In this document: positions 34,373-47,800 of the stretch, in pieces
Layout of the letters: each line of letters starts with the position of its first letter
How positions within the stretch are numbered: the first letter of the stretch is position 1
Assembly: GCA_030789695.1 (NCBI GenBank)
Contig: CM061139.1
Location: 1,441,878 to 1,505,877, forward strand
From: Scilla litardierei
Taxonomy: Eukaryota > Streptophyta > Magnoliopsida > Asparagales > Asparagaceae
Length of the DNA: 64,000 nt
Reading direction: 5' to 3'
Program-made: the position numbers and the translations under genes
Notes under the pieces: generated by a model
What the model was told of the DNA's origin: nothing
Database searches by the model: none
What the model saw: only the letters and a program-made list of their open reading frames with translations

Positions 34373-34878
34373 ATTTAGTGGCACAATATATCAGATATGA
34401 AGCTGAGGCAAATAGAAGAAGACGGAACAGACACGAAATCAAACATTAGGTAACTACTTTCAAAACATGAGGAGATCCACAATCAGCAAGGCACCCCCAA
34501 AACATCATCACCATAGCCCCAAAACATCATCACCATCATCACCATAGTCAACACCATATACAACATGCACAGATCCATGTTTAACACCCCCCAAAAAAAA
34601 CAGCAAAGACCAATGATTAACACCCCTCAAAACAGAACAGAAAGTAGTCACAACATCAGGCAACAGGTCATTTTCTCCCCCTTTGGGCTACTAAAGGCAA
34701 GAGACATACCTCAATTAGAGAGTGGCACCAGAGGCTATTCGCACTTATCCTCAGCAAGTTTGGACTTCAGAGCAGACAGTTTATTCTGTAACATTAGTTT
34801 GTGACCCTCTAGAAGAACCTTCTGACTTTGAAGCAGAATAAGCTGATCATCAACATTTTTAATCGCCCTCTCAAATAA
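34373..34878 (-). other. 3' untranslated internal region of copia copy 2
   Basis: Collinear with 21811-22322. Contains CATCATCACCAT repeats and a CTCCCCCTTTGG tract near 34674. Confidence 0.6.
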
Positions 34879-37146
34879 CTAAACATCCTCCAACAGAGAT
34901 GAAGGAAGAACTTCAGCAGCTTGTTCAGAGGGAGAAGTAGAAGACACTTGATGCACAGAGGAGGTAGGATCAGCAATTGGAGGAGGTGAGGATGATGAGG
35001 ATGCACCATGAAGAGAGGGAATCAACTTGGAGATATCATCACACTTTCCGGCAACAGACTTGGCAGTGTAAGATATGTTGTGACAAGAGGTAGGCAGTTC
35101 AGATGCAGACAGAGATACTTTCTGTGCCAGAAGCATCATAAAGAGGAGACTGGCGTGGGGCAAAGATGAAGCCGGAGAGGATGACTCTGATAAAGACAGA
35201 ATAAAGTCAAAAATGATTCACCTCAAATTGAAAGGCTGCTTAGTTCTGGCAGAGAACAGAAGCTTGCACATATCCTTGGTAACCACTGAAATATTAGAAG
35301 TGGGGAGCCAGTTCCTCGTAGCAATCCTGTACAACACAAAGTACTTAACAGTAAGAGCTGAAGAAGGGAATGAGGAAGACTTGGGCCAGCACTTTAGTTT
35401 TCTTACTGTGACGGCATTTATGAACTTGTTAAAGTCTTCTCCTACGGACTCCCCAAAATCTGGCAGTGACTGAGGGCAAGGCCACTTTAAAATTTTATTC
35501 AACACAGATGGGGAAAATGAAAAGATCTTTCCTCTGACATAGCACCTAAACCCTCAGCGTGAATACACAACACCCGTAGACTTTGAAAGATTGCAGTAGA
35601 ACTCACTAACAAAGACAGGATAGAAAGTTCTAAAGCACGAAGCAGCATGAAACAAGCCTAGGTCTTTCAGAATGGAGACCAATTGAGTCTTGTCAAACGA
35701 TGAAACATTCAAGACTTTCTCAGGGAGAATAGATCGTTCGGAATAGGAAACCCACCTATTCTTACTGGCTTTATCAAAGAAAACTCTACTGAAGGCATCA
35801 GAAGAAGTAAACAGTGGGGAATGAGAGGGACCTGTCGCAGGAGCTGAAACTTTTGACCTCTTTGAGGGGGAAGCAGAGGCATGACCTGATGAAGCAGTAT
35901 GCTTTCTAGAGGCAGACTGGGCTTTTCGCACAGGAGAGGAAAACAAGATATCTTCTGGAGAGATCTGGGACGAGGTGTCAAGAGCAACAGCCTCACATGT
36001 TGAATCAAATGTTGCAACATTTTGTGCAACATTACAGGATTCAACTCTTGTTGGTAGAGAACCAAACTCAACTGCAGCTTCAACATTAGCACCAACATCA
36101 GCTGTGCCTGGATCAACAGTAGAAACCCCAGGTGACACACAACATTCAGACTCGATAGGATGAGGAGGGGGATCCTGAGCACTCCCATCGAATTCCACAT
36201 CCACAGAACACTAAGCAAGCTCTACTTCAACAAGGGACTGAAGCTTTTCAGGAGGAACATCAACATGAGACACATTCAACAAAGGATCATCTCGATCCAT
36301 GAGAGAAATATCTTCAGGGCAGACATTATGAGCACAATCATTTACATTAGTTCCACTTAAGGAGCCATTACCACCCTCAGGAAAATTCTGAACACTTCCA
36401 TCGACACACATATGAGACGGAGTGACTGGATCATCTTCCTGAGATGGGACATCATATGCAGCATCAACATTGGCCATATCCTCAGGTTCAGCACGCACAT
36501 CCCATTGCTCAGCTTTATGGACACCTGATTCCTCGGTAACATTGGGGAAAGAGGAAGCTTCATCAACTCCCACTGTCCTAGACTTCTCAGCAGAAACAGA
36601 TGAGTTCGAATCCGAGATATCCACCACAACAATTTCAGAAATTTTCACGAAAGATTTGGGATTCCAGGTATGAATGATGATCTTGATATCCCGAGGCACT
36701 TCTACACTCATTACTTTACCCCGAATCTTTTTACGCATGAGCTGATCAATATGAAAATCAGAAATATCAACCCAAGAGAGATCCAATCGCCGTCCAGTTC
36801 TCTGTAAGTTCCAAAACCAGTCCTGAATAGTGACAGGGGCTGGATAAACTTCATCCTCACAAGAATCAGGCACCAACGGTTCTCGCAGAAGAGAAATTTC
36901 CAAAATTGGGGAAAACCTCACAATTTCCAAATTCGAACCAACTGGAGAGTGCATGTCTTTAAACGATACTTGAGATGGAAAAGAGGGAGAATTACCAAAG
37001 GAAGAGGCAGGCGAAGTTCATGGAGCCACTCCCTTCCGCTTGGTTGGAGGAGGAGAAGACGAAGAAGCACTCTTTTGCGATGAGGAGGTCTGACGAGAGT
37101 AGCGTCGAGGGGTCTGTGATGATTTCTCCTTTCGATCTCGCGCCAT
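34879..37146 (-). pseudogene. Env-like post-pol ORF, copy 2
   Basis: Collinear with the copy-1 frame: start at 37146, stop at 34879. Product MARDRKEKSS..., an acidic middle, a Ser/Lys linker, and then the plant-transposon-type domain with SERSILPEKV and EFYCNLSKS. The early TGA and the TAG in ELA-stop-CSV are the same as in copy 1. A further stop follows STGVVYSR near 35556. Apart from these stops the frame is well kept, which suggests a recent loss of constraint. Confidence 0.82.
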
Positions 37147-37389
37147 TTCAGAAGAAGAAGACAAATTCCACACACAAATCAAGAACCCTAGAAGAATTGC
37201 TCAGAGAGTCTTGAAATAATTTGAGAGAGGAAAGAGCGCCGTGAAGAAAAGAGTGGAATGTGAGAACATAAATAATGGGTGAAAGAAAAATATGTCTGGG
37301 AGACATCCGACCCAATAAAAAAACCGCTCCATTCCTCCTTATGTTGCAACCAGATGTTGCAATATTCTTCTCAATAAAAGGATCAACAT

Positions 37390-39357
37390 CAGATATGACA
37401 CAGCCCTAGGGCTTGCCTCAGCTCTTCGAATCTGCCCGAATCTAACGGTTTTTTGAAGATGTCAGCTAGTTGGTTTGCAGTAGCAACATATTCCATGGTA
37501 AGAGATTTCTTCTCGACCAACTCTCTGATGAAATGGTGTCGGATATCTATGTGTTTTGTTCTAGAGTGCTGAATTGGGTTCTTGGAGATGTTTATTGCAC
37601 TCTGATTATCACATAGGATAGTTAGTATCCCTGCTCCAACCCATAGTCAGTCAGCATTTGTTTCATTCATAAGAGTCGAGTACAACAACTCCCTGCTGCG
37701 ATATACTCAGCCTCTGCCGTAGATAACGATATAGAATTTTGCTTTTTGCTGTACTAGGAGACTAGATTATTGCCCACGTAAAAACATCCTCATGTAGTGC
37801 TCTTTCTATCATCTGTATTCCCTGCCCAGTCTACATCACTGTACCCTGAAACAAGTGTGTTTGTATCCTTGGTATACCATATGCCATAATCTGTCGTTCC
37901 ACTGACATATCTGATAATCCTCTTAACTGCTGTGATATGAGATTCTTTAGGGCAAGATTGATAACGTGCACAAACTCCTCCACTGAAGCTGATATCCGGC
38001 CTGCTAGCTGTCAAATACAATAGGCTGCCTATCATACTTCTGTATAGAGTAACCTCGACTGATTTTCCTCTATCGTCCTTGCAAAGTTCATCAGTGGTGG
38101 ACATAGGGGTAGGAACATGTTTAGCATTTTCCAGACCAAATCTCTTGACCAGATTCGTAGCATATTTGCTGTGGGAGATGAACAAACCATCAGTACACTG
38201 CTTAACTTGAAGTCCAAGAAATAAGTTCAACTCACTGACCATGCTCATCTCGAATTCCTTCTGCATGAGGGCAATGAACTCACGCACCAACTGTTGTGAG
38301 GTTGATCTGAAAACTATATCATCTACATAGATCTGAGCAACCATAACAGTTGACCTGGTTCTTTAGACAAACAATGTCTTGTCAGCTCCTCCTCGTTCAT
38401 ATCCCTTTTTAAGGAGATACGTAGTCAACCTCTCGTACCAGGCCCTTGGAGCTTGTTTTAATCCGTAAAGAACCTTCTTCAACCTGTAGACATGATTCAA
38501 AAGAAAAGGATTTGCAAACCCTTTTGGTTGTTCGACATAAACTTCTTCATTCAATAACCCATTTAGGAATAAGTTCAACTCACTAACCATGCTCATCTCG
38601 AATTCCTTCTGCATGAGGGCAATGAACTCACGCACCAACTGTTGTGAGGTTGATCCGAAAACTATTTCATCTACATAGATCTGAGAAACCATAACACTTG
38701 ACCTGGTCCTTTAGATAAACAATGTCTTGTCAGCTCCTCCTCGTTCATATCCCTTTTTAAGGAGATACGTAGTCAACCTCTCGTACCAGGCCCTTGGAGC
38801 TTGTTTCAATCCGTAAAGAGCCTTCTTCAACCTGTAGACATGATTCGAAAGAAAAGGATCTGCAAACCCTTTTGGTTGTTCGACATAAACTTCTTCATTC
38901 AATAACCCATTTAGGAATGCACTCTTCACATCCATCTGATGGAGCTTGAAGTTTAAACTGCAGGCAACAACCAACAATAATCTGTTGGATTCCAACCGAG
39001 CGACTGGGGCAAATGTTTCATCAAAGTCGATGCCTTCTACCTGGGTGTATCCTTGAGCCACTAGACATGCTTTGTTGCGAGTAACATTTCCTTTCTCATC
39101 AGTTTTATTCTTGAAGATCCATTTTGTCCGATGACATTTATCCCTTTAGGTCTCTCAACCAGGCTCCAGAAATCATTACGTTGAAATTGGTTCAACTCTT
39201 CTTGCATGGCCGAAACCCAGAATTCATCAACAATAGCTTCCTTCACATCTTTGGGTTCAACAACAGAAAGGAAGCAAGCATACCCAGCCAGATCTCTATA
39301 GTTGACACGACTAGTGCCTCTTGTCCGACGGCTGTCATGCACATCAGCAATGATCAA
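37390..39357 (-). pseudogene. Reverse transcriptase/RNase H, copy 2, same duplication
   Basis: Shows the same 348-bp direct RT duplication as copy 1, the same TAA after KTLFV, and motifs [28 protein letters not shown] and QIYVDDIVF (one duplicate reads YVDEIVF). RNase H is better kept than in copy 1 (HITAVKRIIRYVSG, VDWAGNTDDRKST) but is stopped there. The N-terminal RT exists as a separate frame 39061-39357 because of a frameshift. Confidence 0.88.
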
Positions 39358-41145
39358 CTCAGGAGGATGATTACGTATGACTTTAATGATTCATTCAGCA
39401 CCTTGAGCATCTTCAGCCTCAGCCTGTGGTGTCTCAACTGTAGTTGTATCCTGTGTTGCAACATTTGGTTCAACATTGTCCTGATTTGTCTTGCTTGTTG
39501 CAACATTGTTTTCAACACAATCTTCCTCATCAGTACCTTCTTCTTGAAGCACCCTTCCTTCACTTAAGACAGCCTCTCCCTGGTCAAAGTCGTCAACCAC
39601 TACATTGATAGATTTCATCATAACATCTGTGCGTTGATTCAGAACTCACGACTCTTCGTGGAATACCCAAGGAAAATACCGTTGTCGCTCTTAGCATCAA
39701 ACTTCCGCCTGGGAGAACGGTCTTGCAGGATAAAACATTTGCATCCAAACATGTGAAAGTAGGATACATCAGGTTTCCTGCTTTTCCAGATCTCATAGGG
39801 GGTTTTCTCATTTCTTGGCCGAAGATAAACCCTATTAATAGTGTAGCAAGCTGTGTTGACAGCTTCAGCCCACCACTTAACATTGACCCCCCCGAGCATT
39901 CAACATTACACGTGCCATTTCTTGAAGTGTGCGGTTTTTCCTTTCAGCCACTCCGTTTTGTTGAGGGGTCTTTGGAGCCGAAAATTCATGTCCAATACCA
40001 TGTGATTCACAGTATTCAGAGAAAGAGTGATTCTCAAACTCCTTTCCATGATCACTCCAGATCCTGACAATTTTGCCAATGCTATCACCTTTTTCAACTT
40101 GAAGACGAGTGCATAGTCTCTTGAAAGCTTCAAATGTGTCTGATTTCTCCTTAAGAAAATCTACCCAGGTAAACTGAGAAAAATCATCAACACATACGTA
40201 AATATATTTCTTACCTCCCACGCTAGTTTCTGATGTGGGTCCGATCAGATCCATGTGTAATAACTCCAGATTTTTCGAGGTAGTGATCATCTGGATTTGC
40301 TTATGGCTCGTCTTCTTCTGCTTTCCCAGTTGACATGGTCCACATACACCTTCTTTCTTCTTGGTTAGAATTGGTATCCCATGAACAGCTCCGGCTTGAG
40401 ATACCTTCATTAAGGTCTTGAAATTTAAATGACCCAGTTTTTGATGCCACTGCTCTGAAACATCAGTGGTTATATTGAAGCACTTGTTGAAATCTTGCAG
40501 TAGGTAACAGTTGTCATTAGACCTTTTTCCAGTAAGAATGCATACATCATCTCTATTGTAGACAAGACATTCATCTTTGGTGAATCGGACGAGGAAGCCT
40601 GGATCACACAACTGACTTATGCTGATGAGGTTTGCCTTCAAGTCTTCTACATGCATCACGTCCTTCAGCTTCAGGGACCCTATCACATTTAGGTTCCCTT
40701 TTCCAACTCCCTTGCTTCTCTGACCATCGCCAAAGGTTACATGACCTTTGTTGCCGGCAGAGTACTCAGTGAGAAGTCCCTTATTGCCAGTCATGTGTCG
40801 AGAGCACCCACTGTCAAAGTACCACAGATTTTCTGAGAATGTAACCAATGAAGTGTATGCCACCATGCTTACCAGCTTAGATTTCTTAACCCATTTCATC
40901 GTTGTCCTTTTGTTGGGATGGCTAACACTTCTGCCTTCATTCCAATGCTTCATGCGTCTGAAGCAACTCCAATCATTGTGCCCTACTTGCCTACAGTAAT
41001 CACATACAGGACGCCTAGATGTTGAACCTTTTCTTTTCTTCCCATTTGGCTCATCCCTGTTGTGCTGACTCCGTTTTTCATGCTCTTTAGTAATGAGAAT
41101 GCGCCTTGTCTTGGATGTATGTAAGTGGCCCCCTCTGTTGTATCC
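39354..41145 (-). pseudogene. Protease and integrase region, copy 2
   Basis: Contains CDYCRQVGHNDWSC, YFDSGCSRHMTGN, LGHLNFKTLMK, LLHMDLIGPT, CVDDFSQFTWVD and ERKNRTLQ. The frame is continuous from the TSD at 41145 to about 39890. There an extra C in a C7 run (39887-39893) shifts it; copy 1 has C5 at this site. Part of the STKSR linker is deleted relative to copy 1. The frame appears to extend upstream of 41145, but that part is LTR sequence of the nested element read antisense. Confidence 0.88.
41141..41145. repeat. Target-site duplication TATCC of the nested copia
   Basis: TATCC recurs at 53631-53635. The uninterrupted site is seen in copia copy 1 near 31880. Confidence 0.97.
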
Positions 41146-41569
41146 TGTTGAATATTGGACTCCCCGGATTTGGTTTTGATGATGAGCAAACATAAATAAT
41201 CCATGAACTAACAATTTGTGAGCGCAGTATTGGAGATCGTCGCCAATTTCACGAGAACATTCAAAGCGACATCTCAACACTTCCCAAAGCTCATATTCAT
41301 GCCTAAAGCTTCGTTGAAGCTCTTGCGACGCTTTGGAAGTTATGAAGATTCAATCGAAGCTCTCGAAGACCGTTTATTAAGGTTTTATTTATAGTCTTTT
41401 AGCTTCGATATATAGAATGTTAAGCCTTGAGTATATCTTACGTTTCTATCTTCATTACGCTCATTTCGTAGCTCTAGGATCCTTGCACAAGTTCATTCTA
41501 ACTTCCTCGAAGCGTTGCGCTTCGATTCGGATTTGTCTGTGCATGTTAGTTGGTACAAGAACAAGTACT

Positions 41570-42084
41570 GACCGACTAGATGGTGATCTAGTCGGTCGGC
41601 AACTGTTCTTGGACCGACTAGTTTGATTCCTTAATTTCTTGGACTTTACTGTTTACAGTTAGTCGGTCTACGTTGACTCACCGACCGACTAGTTTGTGAA
41701 CTAGTCGGTCAGTGATGCTTCTTTGACCGACTAGTTGTGACTTACTGTTCACTCTAAATTTCACCTAAGCTACTGTTTACCGTTAGTCGGTCTAAGAACG
41801 TTTGGTGACCGACTAGTTGACAATTTAGTCGGTCAACATTTGTTCTTGGACCGACTAAGTCACTTTGCATTCAGACTAGTTCATTTTGCCTCTTAGTCGG
41901 TCTACGTTCATTGACTGACCGACTAGTTGTGAAACTAGTCGGTCAGAAAGTCTTCTTGGACCGACTAGATTTCTAGGTCTGAAATTCTATCTCTTCTCAG
42001 ATCTTCACTTAGTCGGTCCACGTTGTTTGGCTGACCGACTAGTTGATGAACTAGTCGGTCAGTGATTGTTCTTTGACCGACTAA
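41570..42084 (+). repeat. Hairpin array of CTAGTCGGTC / GACCGACTAG, left LTR
   Basis: Nineteen copies of AGTCGGTC or its complement occur in about 515 bp, grouped into five units of forward-reverse-forward-reverse motifs (the first unit lacks one). Within a unit the middle pair forms a 10-bp perfect stem with a 7-9 nt loop. The outer arms are also complementary in part, so each unit of about 75 bp can fold as one long hairpin. Units are separated by unrelated spacers. Confidence 0.93.
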
Positions 42085-42136
42085 GTCTCACAGATTTCTA
42101 TCCGTTGGTAAATGACCTAACTTGTTTTTATGGGAC

Positions 42137-42146
42137 CCTATAAATA
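42137..42146 (+). promoter_or_regulatory. Probable LTR TATA box of the nested copia
   Basis: CTATAAATA lies about 50 bases downstream of the hairpin array. Transcription would start near 42175. The array would then sit in U3, immediately upstream of the core promoter. Confidence 0.55.
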
Positions 42147-42885
42147 CGAACCTAGTTCATTTCTATCTAGGTTAGAGCTGCCATTAAGATATTCATTGAG
42201 TTCTAAAGAGATAGCTATTCTCCCTCAAATCTAAAGCTCTCTTCCTCACAAGAAACCCATTCTCTCTCATTTCTAGATCTAGAGAGAAGCTTGTTCTTGG
42301 TGAGCTCTTCAAGCTATTGCTTGATCCAAGTCTCCAACTCATTCCTAGGCACCGATTGCTGGTCATTTCCTTGGTGCTAGGTCTTGGTGACTTCATCTTC
42401 CTCAAATCCTCCATTTCACCATTTGGGTAAGAAAAACTCAAGGTATAGGATTTTGTGGTAAGATTTGTTTATTTCAATATAACTCATTTATATTGCTTGT
42501 GATTCTCTCGGTTGTGAGAGAAGATTGTGATCCCGGGTTGTGGGATTCACTTTGCCATTGCATGTATGATTTGATCTTGTGAAGGTTTTTCACAAGATAT
42601 TCATAGTGGAAATCTTGAGTTAGGGTTTCTAACTCAAGTATCCGGAGGGGATCCGGGTGGTTGGGACGTAGGATCACCGGGAACAAGTCGGGGAGACTTG
42701 GGTGGATCCGAACCCATTAACTTCGTTTGTTAGCATTGTTAATTTTGTGTTGTCATTCAATTTAAGCTTCCGCAAATTGATTTGGTAGTTGTTTGCAATT
42801 TAATTTGGAATTATACTCCTTATTATTTTAAAGTACTATTCACCCCCCCTCTAGTACTTGTGCAGTAGCTGGTAGGGCATTACAT

Positions 42886-42900
42886 TTGGTATCAGAGCCA
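42886..42900 (+). other. Primer-binding site of the nested copia
   Basis: TTGGTATCAGAGCCA directly after the LTR matches initiator tRNA-Met over at least 14 bases. Confidence 0.92.
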
Positions 42901-42911
42901 GATACACAGCT

Positions 42912-44807
42912 ATGTCTGCCAACGACAACAAGACCGTGCGTCCACCTTCCAACTATGACACCTTCAGGAACCGTGAAGGAGCATCTTCGGTGATGGAAGG
43001 ACATTCCTCTACGAGGCCTCCATTCTTCAACGGTACCAACTACGGGTACTGAAAATGTCGGATGGAAACCTTCCTCCGAAGTGCATCCTTATGGAGAACT
43101 ACAATGAAGGAGTACATCGAGCCCGAAGAAGAAGATTTTGAGAAATGGACAACCGCGGAGGTCGCCGCGGAGGTAAGCAATGCCAAGGCAATGAACGCCT
43201 TGCAATGCGCATTGGAGCCCGAGGACTTCAATAAGATATGTACATGTAAGAGTGCATATCAAATTTGGAACTCTCTCCTCATACTACACGAAGGGACGAG
43301 TCGGGTAAGAGACTCTAAACTCGTAGTCGTAAACAAAGATTACGAAATGTTTCATATGCAACAGGGCGAGAAGATGAAAGAATATTACGCTCGTTTTGTT
43401 GACATAATAAACGAGTTAGAGGCCCTCGGCAAGTCCTACACTCAAAAGGAGAAGTGCTCAAAGCTTATTGAAGGACTTCCCTCTTCTTGGGAAAAACGTA
43501 CCTTCGCCATCGAGGAAGGTAATGACATGAACAACTATACCGTAGTTCAACTAATGGGTACTTTAATGTCGTACGAGGTACGCAAGGATAGCAAGCTCAA
43601 ATTGCAAGAAAAGATGAAGTCTTATCTAAAGCAAGACGAGCCAAAGAAAAAGGCTATTGCCTTCAAAGCCGCTCCATCCACATCCACATCAACCGATGAT
43701 GAAGAATCGGAAAACGAGTTGGACTTGGAATCCATGGCACTCATGGCCAAGAAGTTCAACTGTTTCTTCCGAAAAGGTAACTTCAAGACCAAAGGTAAAT
43801 TTGGTTCTTCTAACGCCTCTTCCTCTCCTTTGTGTTTTAAGTGCAATAAGCCGGGACACATGAAAGCGGAGTGTCCCCTCAATAAGCAAAAGGAGAAGTG
43901 GAAGGCGCCAAAGTATGACAAGTCCAAGAAGTACACGAAAGGAAACAAGAAGGGACTTGTCGGAGCTACCTTCACCGACTCCGATGATTCTTCAAGCGGT
44001 GAGTCGGACGATGAGCACGTGGAGCAAGCGCACATGTGTTTCATGGCAAGAGAGGAGCAAGATCAAGGATCCTCCTCTTCCGATGATAGTAATGACGAAA
44101 GCGATGAGGTAACGATGGATGATCTTAGAAATGCTAACTCTCAACTTTGGTCAAAATACACTAAGTTAGTAAATAGATATACTAAGGTAAAAGATGACGT
44201 AGCTAGCATTCAAACATCGCCTAAGAATATCATCACCAACAACGACACCGTTGTTGAAGAGTTAAGAAATGAGATTGTAAATCTCAAATCGAAACTTGAA
44301 CATGTTAGCATTGAGGATGCGGAAGAACATGAGATAGCGGATTTAACTTCTCAAAACTCGACTTTGAGTATTGAGAACGAGAGTCTTAAATCTCGTGTTT
44401 ATGTGCTCACATCGCAAATATCCACTTTGGATACTTCTTTGCGTTCTCTCAAAGAGAAATATGAGGACACATTGGGCCGAATCAACAAATTCAACAAGGG
44501 TAAGGGCCATTTGGATAATATCCTAAAAGATTTACTTCCGGCCAAACACCACATTGGCTTGGGGTATATGATGGGAAATTCATCCAAGTCGGTCACTACT
44601 TTTGTTAGGCCAACTTCCGAAGCCTCAACGAGTGGGAGCAAACACTCTATTGGTAGTTCATCTACCAATGGTGCTTCCACCTCGTCCACACCCTCTTTCG
44701 GAAAGAAACCCACTTTGGGTGGACCTCCAAAGAAGGGGCATGCCTACATGTACACCAATACCATGCCACGTAGGAACACGTCCTACTCCACCGGCTCACA
44801 CATATGA
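42912..44807 (+). pseudogene. gag of the nested copia, TGA at codon 47
   Basis: Starts at ATG 42912. Codon 47 is TGA (43050-43052) at the Trp of the conserved NYxYW motif; after it the frame is open for 585 codons, including a Met at 43062. The gag domain contains YQIWNSLLILHEGTSRVRDS and LIEGLPSSWEKR. The zinc knuckle is CFKCNKPGHMKAEC. A Ser/acidic region, a coiled coil (about residues 420-510) and a Ser/Thr-rich tail follow, stopping at 44807. Gag-like sequence (HVRHPHARVPTHAYV, TWTWLPK) continues in the +1 frame to 45159, so a frameshift lies near 44800. Confidence 0.9.
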
Positions 44808-47800
44808 TGATTTTTATGCAACACATTCTTGGGCACGTGCACACCATGTGAGACACCCTCACGCACGTGTTCCCACACATGCATATGTACACCCACCACA
44901 TCATATGAATAATTCTCGTCGTGCACCATTCCATCATGTCCCGTATGCCTATCCACAACATGCATCACGTAGAAATCAACGTCGCATGCATGCACCCAAT
45001 AGGATGATGGCTCCCAAAATTTTCACTATTTGGAGCCCAAAGGACACAAGCATGGACGAAAAACAAATGTATATGAATGCTTATTTTTCGGATGTTGTGC
45101 ATAGTAAGAATTATGTGGGGAAGTCTAAGTCCACTTGGACTTGGCTTCCAAAGGTCTAATCCCTTGGACCCAATGACCTTGGGTACCATGATATGAAAGT
45201 TTCTATCTTTAGGTACTCAAGGAAAAGAAAAAGAAAAGGAGCAACAAATTTAAATTTAGCTCCAAAGGGAATTGGATACTCGATAGCGGGTGTTCAAAAC
45301 ACATGACGGGTGATGCTCGATTGCTCTCCGGAGTGGTTCCATTGCTGATGGAAACCGCGTCGTATTTGGAGGCAACGAGAGCGGAACCATCATAGGTGTT
45401 GGTAAAGTCGGTAACCCCTCTAAACCCTTAATTAGTGATGTTTATCTTGTTAGTGGTTTAAATCACAATCTTATTTCAATAAGCCAACTTTGTGACAAAG
45501 GTTACAAAGTTAGTTTTGCGAAAGGATTGTGTCATATTTTAAGAAAAGATAATGATAAATTATTATTTTCCGGAACTCGTCATAAAGACATTTATATTTT
45601 GGATCTTCCTAAGTCATATGAACAATGTCTCGTTGCCAACACAAGTGAACAACACTTATGGCATCGACGCTTTGGACATGTGAACTTTGGAACACTTTAT
45701 AAGCTTTCGAAATTAAATTATATTAAAGGTTTTCCGAAGCTTGTTTTTGAAAAGAAAAGTTTTTGTGATTGTTGTCAACGTGGCAAGCTTCCTAAATCTT
45801 CATTTAAACCTAAGAAAAGCATCTCTACTAAACGGCCACTAGAGCTATTACATCTAGACTTATTTGGGCCAACTAGAGTAGCTTCCTTAGGAAATGCGAG
45901 GTATGGACTTGTCATCGTAGATGACTATTCAAGATTTACTTGGGTATTTTCATTGTGTACTAAAAATGAAGCTTTTGAAAACTTCACAATTTTTGTTAAG
46001 AAAGTATAAAATCTCTTAGGAACCACCATTGTCACTATTCGTAGTGATCATGGAGGTGAATTTGAGAATGAGTCTTTTGAGACATTTTGTGATGAAGTTG
46101 GTATTACTCACACCTTCTCTTTCCCTCGTGCACCTCCTCAAAATGGTGTAGTTGAGAGAAAGAATAGGACGCTAGTGGAGTGTGCTCGCACTATGCTTGA
46201 TGATAGCCAACTTGGCCATCAATTTTGGGCGGAAGCGGTACACACCGCTTGATATGTGTTTAATAGAATACTTTTGAGGCCCGGCACTAAACAAACTTGT
46301 TATGAATTGTTGTTTGGTAGGTTGCCTCAAGTTAAACATTTTCGTGTTTTTGGTTCGAAATGTTTTATTAAGAACACATATGGTAGTTTGGACAAATTCG
46401 ATCCAAGATCCGATGAGGGGATTTTTGTTGGATATTCTACGCGTAGCAAAGCCTACCGGATATTCAACAAACGAACCTCAACGATCGAGGAGTCGCTTCA
46501 TGTCTCATTTAATGAAGGATTTGTTCCAACTAGAATTTCAAATGATAATGATTCTTTGGATGTTTTATGTGATTCGTTTGATAATTCTAAGTCTAATGAT
46601 TCTATTGATTCTATTGAGACTAACCCAACTAATGAAGTTGTTGAGAATGTTCCTAGTGATCAAGGTATTCCCAAACGGCTTCATTCGGTTCGTGACCATC
46701 CCCATGAGCAAGTCATTGGCAATATCTATGATAGTGTCAAGACGAGATCGCAAGTTCACCACTTCGCAAATTGTGCCTTTGCCTCATCGATAGAGCCAAA
46801 GAATATTAATGAAGCATGCGAAGATAGCGCTTGGATCTTAGCCATGGAGGAGGAGCTCATTCAATTCGAGAGGAATGAGGTATGGGAGCTTGTTCCATTG
46901 CCATCGAAGAACCACACCGTCATAGGGACAAAGTGGATCTTCAAGAACAAAACCGACGAAAACCAAGTCGTCGTCCGGAACAAAGCTCGGTTAGTTGCTC
47001 AAGGCTATCGACAAGAGGAAGGTATTGATTTCGAAGAATCCTTCGCTCCGGTAGCTAGATTAGAATCAATTAGATTATTATTGTCTTTTGCATGCCATAA
47101 GAATTTTAAATTATTTCAAATGGATGTTAAAAGTGCATTTTTAAACGGAGATGTCGTTGAGGAAGTTTACGTTTCTCAACCTCCGGGCTTCATAAATGAA
47201 AAATTTCCAAATCATGTTTTTAAACTAAAGAAAGCTCTTTATGGGTTGAGACAAGCTCCTCGAGCTTGGTATGATCGCCTAAAGAATTTTCTTTTGGATT
47301 TGAATTTTAAAATGGGTGAAGCCGATTCAACACTTTTTATTAAGCATGCGAATAATGATATATTATTAGTTCAAATTTATGTTGATGATATCATTTTCGG
47401 TGCTACTAACTTTGCTCTTTGCGAAGAGTTTTCTAATGTTATGAAGGAACAATTTGAGATGAGCCACATGGGCGAACTCAAATATTTCTTAGGTCTCCAA
47501 ATTCGCCAATTGAACGATGCAATCTTCATCCACCAAACAAAGTACACGGTGGAGTTGCTAAAGCGATTTGGAATGGAGAATGCCTCCGGGAAAAAGACTC
47601 CTATGAGCACTACAACGCATCTTGATAAAGATACGGGCGGAAAAGATGTAGACATTCGTCTATATCGAGGTATGATAGGTAGTTTACTTTATCTTACCGC
47701 AAGTAGGCCCGATATTATGTTTGCCGTATGTATATGTGCTCGTTATCAGTCTCAACCTAAGGATTCTCACTTAGTAGCGGTTAAACGTATTTTTCGCTAT

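Larger units (their letters stand above)
41146..42884 (+). repeat. 5' LTR of the nested copia
   Basis: 1739 bp, TGTTGAAT...GCATTACA. It contains the hairpin array at 41570-42084 and a TATAAATA near 42139 with a leader-like region after it. Confidence 0.95.

Noticed and set aside
41146..41280. N-terminal extension of the copy-2 integrase frame (MLRCRFECSR...)
   Set aside because: It is antisense LTR sequence of the nested element that happens to stay open; the true pol sequence begins at the target site 41145.
41570..42084. Repeat-spacer pattern resembling a CRISPR array
   Set aside because: The motifs alternate in orientation, unit spacing is irregular, and the array lies in a copia LTR of a plant genome.
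42886..42900. tRNA-like sequence matches near LTRs
   Set aside because: These are primer-binding sites of 12-15 bases, not tRNA genes; no cloverleaf can be drawn around them.
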